DNA from: Protonemura montana
Taxonomy: Eukaryota; Arthropoda; Insecta; Plecoptera; Nemouridae
Direction: 5' to 3'
Assembly: GCA_947568835.1 (NCBI GenBank)
Contig: OX387609.1
Coordinates: 15,059,708 to 15,123,707 of the forward strand
Length of the DNA stretch: 64,000 nt
In this document: positions 58,401-64,000 of the stretch, piece by piece
Layout: every line of letters begins with the position of its first letter
Position numbering within the stretch: the first letter of the stretch is position 1
Notes under the pieces: generated by a model
Seen by the model: only the letters and a program-made list of their open reading frames with translations
Told to the model about the DNA's origin: nothing
The model's database searches: none
Position numbers and translations under genes: made by a program

Positions 58401-61400
58401 TCTGTATCCCTTGCTGATAATGACCAAATAGCAGATGAGTTTCCAATTACAAATTTTTTATAAAACAATTGAGGCAAAATTGATCATTGCTATGGTTAGT
58501 TATTTGGACAGTGGTCACTCTTTCTATAGCAAAATTTAAAATCTAAGACCTTTTTTAATTATAGTTCTAGCTTTGAATTATTTTCCTGTTTTCAGGCTTG
58601 CAAGATGTTGCCATCGCTTTCGGATGTGAAGATAACGATTGTAGACAACTATCAAGGTGAAGAAAATGACATCATTCTTCTCTCCCTGGTGAGAAACAAT
58701 GTAGACAGGAAGATTGGATTCCTCAGCATCGAGAACCGCGTATGTGTGGCTCTTTCACGCGCGAAGTGCGGCTTGTACATTTTTGGTGAGCTATGTTAAT
58801 AATTTGTTGCGTATTCAGTATAAGTTGTATAAAGCTGGGCGTTTGTTTGCCGCTTGATCTGTTGGTCAATCATTACTCTAGTAAATGATTGCACGATCCC
58901 ATCCGTAAACCTGTTATGTGTAGTATTTTTTTGTGCAATGTTCATTTGCCAATGAATTTTGAGCTCTGCACACATTGTTTCTTTGGTTTTGAGTGGTAAT
59001 TTAGTTGCTGAATGTTAGTTGCTGAATGTTAGTGGTATCTCTGATCGAAGAGAGCGAAGAAATTCATAGTTTGACGCTGACTTTGGTGGTAAGAACGTGA
59101 GACATGGTTCTATATCTGTATAGTTGGTTCCTTTAACAACTAGGGAACATGATAGTTCTATTTGCATTTAATCATAACCCTACCTCCCATGGTTGTACAG
59201 CAAAATAGTTTATAAAATAGTCATTTTTTGGAACGCACAGGGTTGGTGCACTATACCGTTGCAGGATAATTGTGAAAGTAACTAAACTTAATCTGGAGAG
59301 CTAAATTCTGAATGTAGATGCAAATGCCACTTGCATATTAAAGTTGTTTTTGCCAACCTTTAGCCTGGGCTTGGTGTCTTCTGAGCCTAAACCTGAGCCA
59401 CCTCTGTTTCTTTGGTTTCATTACAGGGAACATTGACAGTCTTGTGGCCAGTAGCACCATATGGCCGAAGATCCGAGACGAGCTCGTGAACCAGGGGGCA
59501 CTGGTAGAACGGTTCCCTCTCCAATGCCAGGTGCATCTGGACCAGTTCACTGACATTGCCAATGCTGCAGATTTCTGCAAGGTAACCTCCAGAAACTACT
59601 TGTGTTTGTCAAAGGATTTTATTTGCCACGTATTCAATGTGCTCCTGAAATGAGAGTTTGTCACCTACGATTATTCCGAGGTATTTACATGATAATACTT
59701 ACTCCACTTCCTCACCCTGTATTCTAATATCTATGTCCTTGCATACTGCGATTAAGCTTAAACTAACATTTCTAATCAACATTACCAAACAGTTTCGCGT
59801 GTTGGAAATACTGGTTCTTGTTAGATCACCGAAGTTAAGCAACACTGCGCTGGGTCAGGTATTTGATGGGGAACCATCATACACATGACCAGTTCTGTTC
59901 GGGAGAGCGGTTGGAGGGATGAAAGTTAAGCAACACTGCGCTGGGTCAGGTATTGGGTGGGTGACCATCATACACATGATCAGTTCTGTTCGGGAGAGAG
60001 GTTGGAGGGATGAAAGTTTGTACAGCAACTTCACTCGCCTTGCTTATCAACCTCTCGACAGCATGGATTTGTGGAGGAATCCTGTTGTTCGCGTTGTACC
60101 GTCCTTCGGAAGGGACGTTAAGCCGATGGTACCCTTGGTGCTCTTCGACAGGAGTAGGCTACGTGCCGGCACCGGGTTTCCCCTCCTCTTTTCTAGGCTA
60201 GGTTAGGTTCATTATCATCTTCATCCTCATCATCCACTCATTCTCCTTGTCGTAGGTCACAATGAAGCACGAAAGAAAATTCCCTTAAAATCTAAAGAGT
60301 ACAAATGTATTTATCAGTCTGAATGGTGGTTGTTGCCACTTGGATTTTGCAACACAAGTTTCCTTTCCAAATTAAATGTAGTATATTATTAGTAACCAGT
60401 AAGGTTATTCTGCAAAGGAAAGGGAACTTGCGCAGGGCACAGTAACAAGTTTCAGAGACTAAACGTAGACCTTTGGTCTGACACTTCCATCAAAGGCTAT
60501 GTGTTTGGTTGTCCTTGCAGGTTTCCGAGGGTGGGTGCCAGCTGAAGTGTAATACAGTTTTGCGTTGTGGCCACCCATGCATGCGACTGTGCCACGGCGA
60601 CGACCGCGACCATTCCCAGGCCAAGTGCTTCGAGCCGTGCACTAGGTAAGTCCTCGCGCTGTACAGTGGCCGTTCGCACCTTTGTGTGAAATGCTGACTT
60701 AGAATTTAATAAGGTTTAACAGGGCTGCTAGCTATTAATTATTCGGTTACCAACTGAACTATCCGATGCGCAAAAGCGGTGAGATTTGAGAGAGAGAGTG
60801 GAGGGATGAAAGTTAGTACAGCAACTTCACTCGCCTTGCTTATCAACCTCTCGACAGCATGGATTTGTGGAGGAATCCTGCTGTTTGAGTTGTACCGTCT
60901 TTCGGAAGGGACGTTAAGCCGGTGGTCCCCTTGGTGCTCTTCGACGGGAGTAGGCTACTTGCCGGCACCGGGTTTCCCCTCCTTCCTTCTAAGCTAGGTT
61001 AGGTTCATCATCATCCTCATCCTAATCCTCATCATCATCCACTCATTCTCCGACGCCATTAGACCAGTGCCGCATGGCCAGATGTCAAAACAGTGCGTCG
61101 TTAAACACCACAAATTAATTAAAAGCGGTGAGAAGGTTGCGGGCGTTGTCCCAGCAGAACTTGTCCTTGCAGAGAGTCATACAGGCTTGCGTTGAGCTAA
61201 GCCAAGTTTGCCCTGGTTTCAGAGTTCCGTCGGCCTGCCCACTACAGCATGGATGTCCGCTGCTATGCCATGAGCCCTGCGGCGATTGCATGAGGCCAGT
61301 TGAGCGCAAACTGCCATGTGGCCACGAGCAGACTCTCGCTTGCCACATCGACATTAGCACCTGCAAGTGCCAGCGGATAGTGGCCGCAGTCGACCCGCCG

Positions 61401-63088
61401 TGTGGTCATGTGTTTGAGAAGCCGTGCCACGTAATGCCGCACGCCCAGAAGTGCACGCACCCGTGTAAAGTGCGCATCGCCTGCGGGCACAGTTGCGTAC
61501 TAAAGTGTCACGTAGACGACGATCCTGATCACATGGAGGTGGGAGCTGAGAACTTACAAAGAATTACACTTTAAATTATTTCAGCCATTTTAAGAGAGAT
61601 TTTAGATTCAAACTCCCGGCAATAAAAATTAGGTCAGTTATGGGCTCGTTTTATTCAACTAGTTATAAAAGTCCACCAGAGCTGGGGTTTAATAAGGGAT
61701 CTTTGAGCTATATACAACTCTTGAAGGATGGACTGTTGATAAAGGACTTTTTTCCAGTTGACACAAGAAGACAGCTGATAATTATTTGACTAGAGATCCA
61801 TCTGTTGGACGTTGGCAAACTCACCATAACCTTTGTTGTTGCTTTTAGTACGAGTGCAAACTGGATTGCCCCAAAACCAACGCCGGTTGCAGTGAGAATC
61901 ATGCTTGCTCTAGGCTTTGTTGCGAGCCTTGTGGCGATTGCTTGGTTCAAGTCGTGAAGACGCCGAACAATTGTGATCACAAGACCAAGGTAAGTGACTC
62001 ATAGGAGCTCTTCAATGCTGCATGCTGCATTCTTCTAAGTTATTTTGTCATTTCATCATTGCAGAACTGACGAAAGTTTCTTAAAAAGATGATTTCTGCT
62101 AGTTTTTTAGTTTTTTAAGTTAAGTTCATTAAGGAAGGTGTCATCATAACTGAATGTCAGTGCTAAACCCCGTTTTAAACATTTATCAATCAATCAATGG
62201 TTTTATTATTAGCTCAGAAGCCAGTGATTACAATACAATTACAATACAATACATTACAATTATTGATCGCGTATCCATTTACAACATTTCTTTTTAAATG
62301 TACTAATACTATTGCTATTTCTTATGTCTAGTGGAATTTTATCAAATATGGCTAATCCTTCATTAAAAACTGACCTTTTCCATTTATTATTTCTACACAT
62401 TTTCCTTTCACTTAGGCTGTTTGTTACCCCTCTCGTTACAGTCGTCTGTATATCCTTAATTGACCTAATTTTACAACTAAGATATACTGGCAATAGGCCT
62501 TTTTTTAATTTAAAAATAAATACTAGTACCAATAGCTTTATAGCTTGTTCTATGCTTAGCCAGTTAAGGGTTTGAAGCATATCCCTTATATGTGTATCCT
62601 TTTTGCACCTTAGAATAGCTCTCATGACTTCATTTTGGTAGGATTGAAACATTATCGTTGCTCCGTATTCAAATAGTGGTTTAATAATGGTGTTGTATAT
62701 CATGATTCTCGTCCACATGGAAACTTTACCACCTAATCTTCTTAAGTATCCTACCTTTTTCCCTACTTTTTTTGTTACATACTCCATATGTGCTAAATAT
62801 GAAAGTACCGCACTGAGCTGTGGAATTATTCCGTGTTCTCATCTCATTTTTAGCCAGAGTGAGTTTGACCTTTAGATTTGTGCCTGGTCATCCAGTGAAT
62901 ACCCAGTTGTCTAGAATGCATACAATCCAGGAGCACAAGCTTTATCACTGTGTTCCTATTGATTTCAGGTGATCTGCAGCTTGCCACAGGAGGATATAGT
63001 TTGCCTGTGGCCATGTGCACGAGTCCTGCCTTGCACCCACCTCTGCCCTCGACAGTGCTTTGAAGAATGCGGGGGTTGTCAAGTCAAG
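43206..63088 (+). CDS. ZNFX1: NFX1-type zinc finger-containing protein 1 (ZNFX1), 21 exons, 3' end outside window
   Basis: Upf1-like superfamily 1 RNA helicase with C-terminal NFX1-type zinc fingers. Known family roles: vertebrate ZNFX1 senses viral dsRNA at mitochondria and is interferon-induced; the nematode protein acts in germ granules in small-RNA inheritance. Exons were joined using GT-AG (one GC-AG) sites and phase, giving about 1,693 codons. Order: low-complexity N-terminus (1-200), ARM-like region ending at exon 3, conserved [13 protein letters not shown] and [16 protein letters not shown] segments, Walker A GPPGTGKT (about residue 742), Walker B-type [51 protein letters not shown], then Cys/His-rich zinc fingers. 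The C-terminal 200 or so residues lie beyond the window. One junction (exon 3 to exon 4) is unresolved. Introns carry SINE, LINE, MITE and minisatellite insertions. Confidence 0.93.
44239..45009 (+). CDS. ZNFX1: ZNFX1 exon 2
   Basis: Acceptor GGCTGCAG|TCT, donor AAA|gtaagc, 257 codons, phase 0. Lys/Ser/Gly/Arg-rich low-complexity stretch followed by the start of the ARM-like region ([20 protein letters not shown]). Confidence 0.85.
45036..45245 (-). repeat. tRNA-module repeat (TM), copy 3, in ZNFX1 intron 2
   Basis: Minus-strand tRNA-like module (45061-45140) with GGGGTTCGAGTCC and the ACCGTCTCAAAAATTGATGC flank, inserted about 27 bp after the exon 2 donor. Confidence 0.75.
45674..45979 (+). 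CDS. ZNFX1: ZNFX1 exon 3
   Basis: Acceptor CTTTTCAG|GAA, donor AAG|gtaggc, 102 codons, phase 0. Continues the helical ARM-like region (Leu/Ala-rich). CpG-rich compared with the introns. Confidence 0.9.
46575..46735. repeat. tRNA-module repeat, hairpin remnant, in ZNFX1 intron 3
   Basis: AACACTATAACCGTCTCAAA...TTTTTGAGACGGTTTTAGTGTT forms an inverted pair around a short spacer. The tRNA-like core is missing. Confidence 0.65.
46902..47174 (+). CDS. ZNFX1: ZNFX1 exon 4 (5' border uncertain)
   Basis: Donor CAG|gtaacg is clear, and the frame encodes the conserved [13 protein letters not shown] and YLDVQ segments. The best-looking acceptor (AATCCAG|AAC at 46878) would put TGA in frame. Alternatives are AG at 46899-46900 (wrong phase for exon 3) and GAGCAG|CTG (exon start 46938, phase 0, weak pyrimidine tract). 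The start given is the first safely coding codon. Confidence 0.75.
47675..47833 (+). CDS. ZNFX1: ZNFX1 exon 5
   Basis: Acceptor CCACTAAG|TTC, donor CAG|gtcagt, 53 codons, phase 0. Contains [16 protein letters not shown], one of the best conserved blocks before the helicase core. Confidence 0.92.
47889..48660 (+). repeat. 5S-headed SINE copy E, split by a LINE, in ZNFX1 intron 5
   Basis: The 5S-like head (47889-47955, TTGGAAACACCGGTTCTCAT) stops at CAGGTATT and the element resumes at about 48352 with GGATGGGTGACCATCATACA and the usual body. Only one 91-bp unit is present, so this may be close to the unexpanded form. Confidence 0.75.
47956..48351 (-). mobile_element. LINE 3' fragment nested in the SINE
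   Basis: (AAT)n at the left end is the tail of a minus-strand element. The minus frame (about 48350-48061) resembles the very C-terminus of a LINE ORF2 product ([10 protein letters not shown], then [14 protein letters not shown], then [12 protein letters not shown]). It is severely 5'-truncated. Confidence 0.75.
48681..48806. repeat. 11-bp minisatellite CCATATCCCTC
   Basis: About 11 near-perfect copies in ZNFX1 intron 5. Confidence 0.95.
49055..49303 (+). CDS. ZNFX1: ZNFX1 exon 6
   Basis: Acceptor CTTTGCAG|TTT, 83 codons, phase 0. Ends YHHVLQ with CAG|gcaagt, a GC-AG intron donor. Reading on in phase 0 into exon 7 (ALQKM) gives the family's expected sequence order. Confidence 0.92.
50217..50721 (+). 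CDS. ZNFX1: ZNFX1 exon 7, Walker A
   Basis: Acceptor TTTTTGCAG|GCA, donor TCAC|gtaggc, phase 0 to 1. Contains the Q-motif region NESQREAF and Walker A GPPGTGKT (50463-50486), which binds ATP phosphate. It is followed by a Ser/Asp/Glu-rich acidic insert (about 50570-50640) before the exon end. Confidence 0.95.
50881..51293. mobile_element. palindromic MITE 'CGTTGAG', copy 3, in ZNFX1 intron 7
   Basis: Ends GTTGAGTGTGCAGG and CCTACACTCAACG, flanked by TTCTGTT on both sides as target duplication. It fills most of the 616-bp intron and ends 44 bp before exon 8. Confidence 0.85.
51338..51509 (+). CDS. ZNFX1: ZNFX1 exon 8
   Basis: Acceptor TGTCTGCAG|GC, donor AACAG|gtaagc, phase 1 to 2. Encodes [20 protein letters not shown], the superfamily 1 motif Ia region. 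Confidence 0.94.
52330..52535 (+). CDS. ZNFX1: ZNFX1 exon 9
   Basis: Acceptor TTTCATAG|G, donor GCTAG|gtcagt, phase 2 to 1. Encodes a region between motifs Ia and II, variable in the family. Confidence 0.85.
53265..53553 (+). CDS. ZNFX1: ZNFX1 exon 10
   Basis: Acceptor TGCTCGCAG|AT, donor AAAG|gtttga (weak consensus), phase 1 to 2. Encodes an acidic stretch rich in Asp/Glu (residues about 955-1050). Confidence 0.85.
53733..53866 (+). CDS. ZNFX1: ZNFX1 exon 11
   Basis: Acceptor TCAATTTAG|A, donor GATG|gtaatt, phase 2 to 1. Joined by phase; no diagnostic motif. Confidence 0.75.
54437..54685 (+). CDS. ZNFX1: ZNFX1 exon 12
   Basis: Acceptor AATTTCAG|TT, donor ATTG|gtaggc, phase 1 to 1. Encodes a basic helical stretch and [11 protein letters not shown], just before motif II. 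Confidence 0.92.
54765..55080 (-). repeat. tRNA-module repeat (TM), copy 4, in ZNFX1 intron 12
   Basis: Minus-strand tRNA-like module (about 54806-54890) plus the body ending at GAAATCTGATTTAAATTGC. AACACTATAACCGTCTCAAA marks the left flank. Confidence 0.75.
55253..55336 (+). CDS. ZNFX1: ZNFX1 exon 13, helicase motif II
   Basis: Acceptor TCTTTGCAG|TG, donor ATTG|gtgagt, phase 1 to 1. Encodes [15 protein letters not shown] (Walker B variant of ZNFX1/Upf1-like helicases) and HLILIG. Confidence 0.95.
56092..56275. repeat. foldback/MITE family FB, copy 6, in ZNFX1 intron 13
   Basis: GGTTTTTAGACTTATGTCTA at one end and TTAGCATTCAAAACCCAGTT at the other. Intron 13 also has a diverged piece resembling the CGTTGAG MITE arm (about 55528-55575). 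Confidence 0.65.
56347..56618 (+). CDS. ZNFX1: ZNFX1 exon 14, motif III
   Basis: Acceptor TCACCCAG|GG, donor CAG|gtgggt, phase 1 to 0. Encodes [19 protein letters not shown] and [14 protein letters not shown] (motifs III and IV). Confidence 0.96.
56715..56880 (+). repeat. tRNA-module repeat body fragment in ZNFX1 intron 14
   Basis: Body without tRNA part: ATCAGAGTGACTGTGAGTAT, then CTCCTTGGAGATCTGTCATT and CATCAAATACACTAAATC. Confidence 0.65.
57391..57534 (+). CDS. ZNFX1: ZNFX1 exon 15
   Basis: Acceptor ATCGTTGCAG|GTC, donor GAG|gtaatt, 48 codons, phase 0. Encodes [20 protein letters not shown] and YSGQM. Confidence 0.95.
58315..58389. repeat. 17-bp minisatellite in ZNFX1 intron 15
   Basis: About four copies of AGACGGGTCAAGTAAT with small changes. 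Confidence 0.9.
58596..58785 (+). CDS. ZNFX1: ZNFX1 exon 16, motifs V and VI
   Basis: Acceptor TGTTTTCAG|GCT, donor TTTTG|gtgagc, phase 0 to 1. Encodes [19 protein letters not shown] and [18 protein letters not shown] with the motif VI arginine. Confidence 0.96.
59427..59581 (+). CDS. ZNFX1: ZNFX1 exon 17
   Basis: Acceptor TTCATTACAG|GG, donor CAAG|gtaacc, phase 1 to 0. Encodes the linker between the helicase core and zinc fingers ([25 protein letters not shown]). Confidence 0.93.
59606..59785 (-). mobile_element. LINE reverse-transcriptase ORF fragment in ZNFX1 intron 17
   Basis: A minus-strand frame contains [20 protein letters not shown], the familiar segment that follows the LINE reverse-transcriptase core, with an upstream stop. 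It is truncated on both sides and begins only about 25 bp after the exon 17 donor. Confidence 0.65.
59790..60245 (+). repeat. 5S-headed SINE copy F (two head units) in ZNFX1 intron 17
   Basis: Head GCGTGTTGGAAATACTGG, two 91-bp units, the body, and a tail cut at CATCCACTCATTCTCC. Confidence 0.85.
60521..60645 (+). CDS. ZNFX1: ZNFX1 exon 18, NFX1-type zinc finger
   Basis: Acceptor GTCCTTGCAG|GTT, donor CACTAG|gtaagt, phase 0 to 2. Encodes [21 protein letters not shown] and CFEPC. Confidence 0.95.
60775..61125 (+). repeat. 5S-headed SINE copy G, body only, in ZNFX1 intron 18
   Basis: 5'-truncated within the 91-bp unit (GAGAGAGTGGAGGGATGAAA), with full body and tail to CGTCGTTAAACACCACAAAT. 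It ends about 100 bp before exon 19. Confidence 0.85.
61223..61538 (+). CDS. ZNFX1: ZNFX1 exon 19, NFX1-type zinc fingers
   Basis: Acceptor CTGGTTTCAG|A, donor GAG|gtggga, phase 2 to 0. Several Cys/His clusters: [48 protein letters not shown]. Confidence 0.95.
61849..61989 (+). CDS. ZNFX1: ZNFX1 exon 20, zinc finger
   Basis: Acceptor TTGCTTTTAG|TAC, donor AAG|gtaagt, 47 codons, phase 0. Encodes [10 protein letters not shown] and [14 protein letters not shown]. Confidence 0.94.
62190..62800 (-). mobile_element. LINE 3' fragment (RT ORF C-terminus) in ZNFX1 intron 20
   Basis: The minus frame 62787-62260 (175 codons, intact to its stop) resembles a LINE ORF2 C-terminal region: [17 protein letters not shown], then [20 protein letters not shown] and WLSIEQ. 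A TCAATCAATCAAT run at the left is the 3' tail. It is 5'-truncated. Confidence 0.8.
62969..63088 (+). CDS. ZNFX1: ZNFX1 exon 21, zinc finger (last in window)
   Basis: Acceptor TTGATTTCAG|GTG, donor AAG|gtaatg, 40 codons, phase 0. Encodes [16 protein letters not shown]. No stop codon: the gene continues to the right. Confidence 0.93.
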
Positions 63089-63825
63089 GTAATGCAAGAC
63101 GTATAAGAAAGTCCCAAAGCTCTTCAGCAATATTTAGCAAAATAAATTCAAACATCAAAGTCTCCTAATCATCCGTCAACAAGCTGAAAAAAATTAACTT
63201 GCAACAAAACAGTTAGTTTTAAAAAAGCGTTGAACTCTTTGAACCAATGCTTTAAGTATTACCACAATGGTATGGGTAACTATAAGCTGCACCTCTATCA
63301 ACTGGTCCCCTATATTCTCGTCCTCAAATCAACATATACTGCACCTCTGTTTTCTCGTCCCCGGCATTCAACTACAATTTCTGCGCCCGGACAGATTCAC
63401 TTTTAAGCTCCGCCCCTTGCACAGCTCACAAACTGCGCCTCTAGGGTTCCCGGACTATCCCTTGCCCGTGGCAACCAACATACATCAATGTTGTGAGTGG
63501 AGGATCTACGTGCTCACAGGGATCGGTAGACGTAAGATGGTTAATGATTGATTAGCAGGGTTTAACAACCCACTGTTTTTGATTTGACATGAAATCTCTT
63601 ACCCTTTCCCTCCCTGATGAAAATTCTAGTTACCATTTCTAGTGCAAGACTAAGCTAGACCTTACTAGACTAGACCTTGCCAGAAAATCGGGTTTTAAGG
63701 CGCCTTGTAGCTAGAACTAGGGTTGACTAGATTTCACTGGAGTTGCATGGAGCACCATGGAAACAGCCAGACTTAGCTAGGGTTTAGTGGTACTAGACAG
63801 ATTTAGCTAGCTAGCCTAGACGTTG
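63089..63825. other. ZNFX1: start of the next ZNFX1 intron
   Basis: No further exon with Cys/His pattern was found here. It includes diverged CTAGAC-rich sequence leading into the terminal repeat. Confidence 0.55.
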
Positions 63826-64000
63826 CTAGACGTTGCTAGGGATGGATGGAGCTTCATAGGTGTTGCTAGCCCTAGCTAGCCTAGACGATGCTAGACGATG
63901 CTGGACGTTGCTAGGGATGGATGCTAGACGTTGCTAGACGTTGCTAGACGTTGCTAGACGTTGCTAGACGTTGCTAGGCGTTGCTAGACGTTGCTAGACG
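63826..64000 (+). repeat. 10-bp minisatellite GCTAGACGTT, cut by window end
   Basis: Irregular at first (GATGGATG interruptions), then nearly pure 10-bp units from about 63920 to the last base. The array continues beyond the window. Confidence 0.95.

Overview
The window is eukaryotic, from an invertebrate animal genome, with spliced genes, GT-AG introns and dense SINE, LINE, LTR, hAT and minisatellite content. The phylum cannot be fixed from this sequence alone. It holds one clear host gene, on the plus strand from 43.2 kb to beyond 63.1 kb. This encodes a ZNFX1-type protein (NFX1-type zinc finger plus superfamily 1 helicase). Twenty-one coding exons were placed from splice signals and reading phase. 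They give about 1,690 codons, and the C-terminus lies beyond the window edge. In other animals ZNFX1 acts in antiviral RNA sensing or small-RNA inheritance.

From 1 to 31.9 kb I see no convincing host gene. This part is a patchwork of (i) 5S-rRNA-headed SINEs whose 91-bp head unit, which carries the 5S internal promoter boxes, is tandemly amplified; (ii) minisatellites with units of 114, 53, 12, 20, 9, 68 and 80 bp plus a CCATG microsatellite, three of the families occurring twice in opposite orientation; (iii) palindromic MITE or foldback elements; (iv) a repeat with a tRNA-like module; (v) 3' fragments of LINEs; and (vi) GC-rich unique islands. One island, at 4.79-4.92 kb, carries a cluster of promoter motifs (E-box, CCAAT, RFX X-box, CRE, YY1-like).

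From 31.9 to 39.7 kb there is an LTR retroelement (two 893-bp LTRs) followed by a hAT transposon with a perfect 8-bp target duplication. The primer-binding site (18 nt, complementary to tRNA-Leu) and polypurine tract show that the LTR element runs on the minus strand. Its only recognisable gene is a broken envelope/fusion glycoprotein of the errantivirus/baculovirus-F type, and it lies on the plus strand, antisense to the element. This is the oddest arrangement in the window.

From 39.7 to 43.2 kb is AT-rich unique sequence upstream of ZNFX1. The ZNFX1 introns hold further copies of the same repeats seen in the first 31 kb, including a SINE split by a LINE and a foldback MITE ending 44 bp before an exon.
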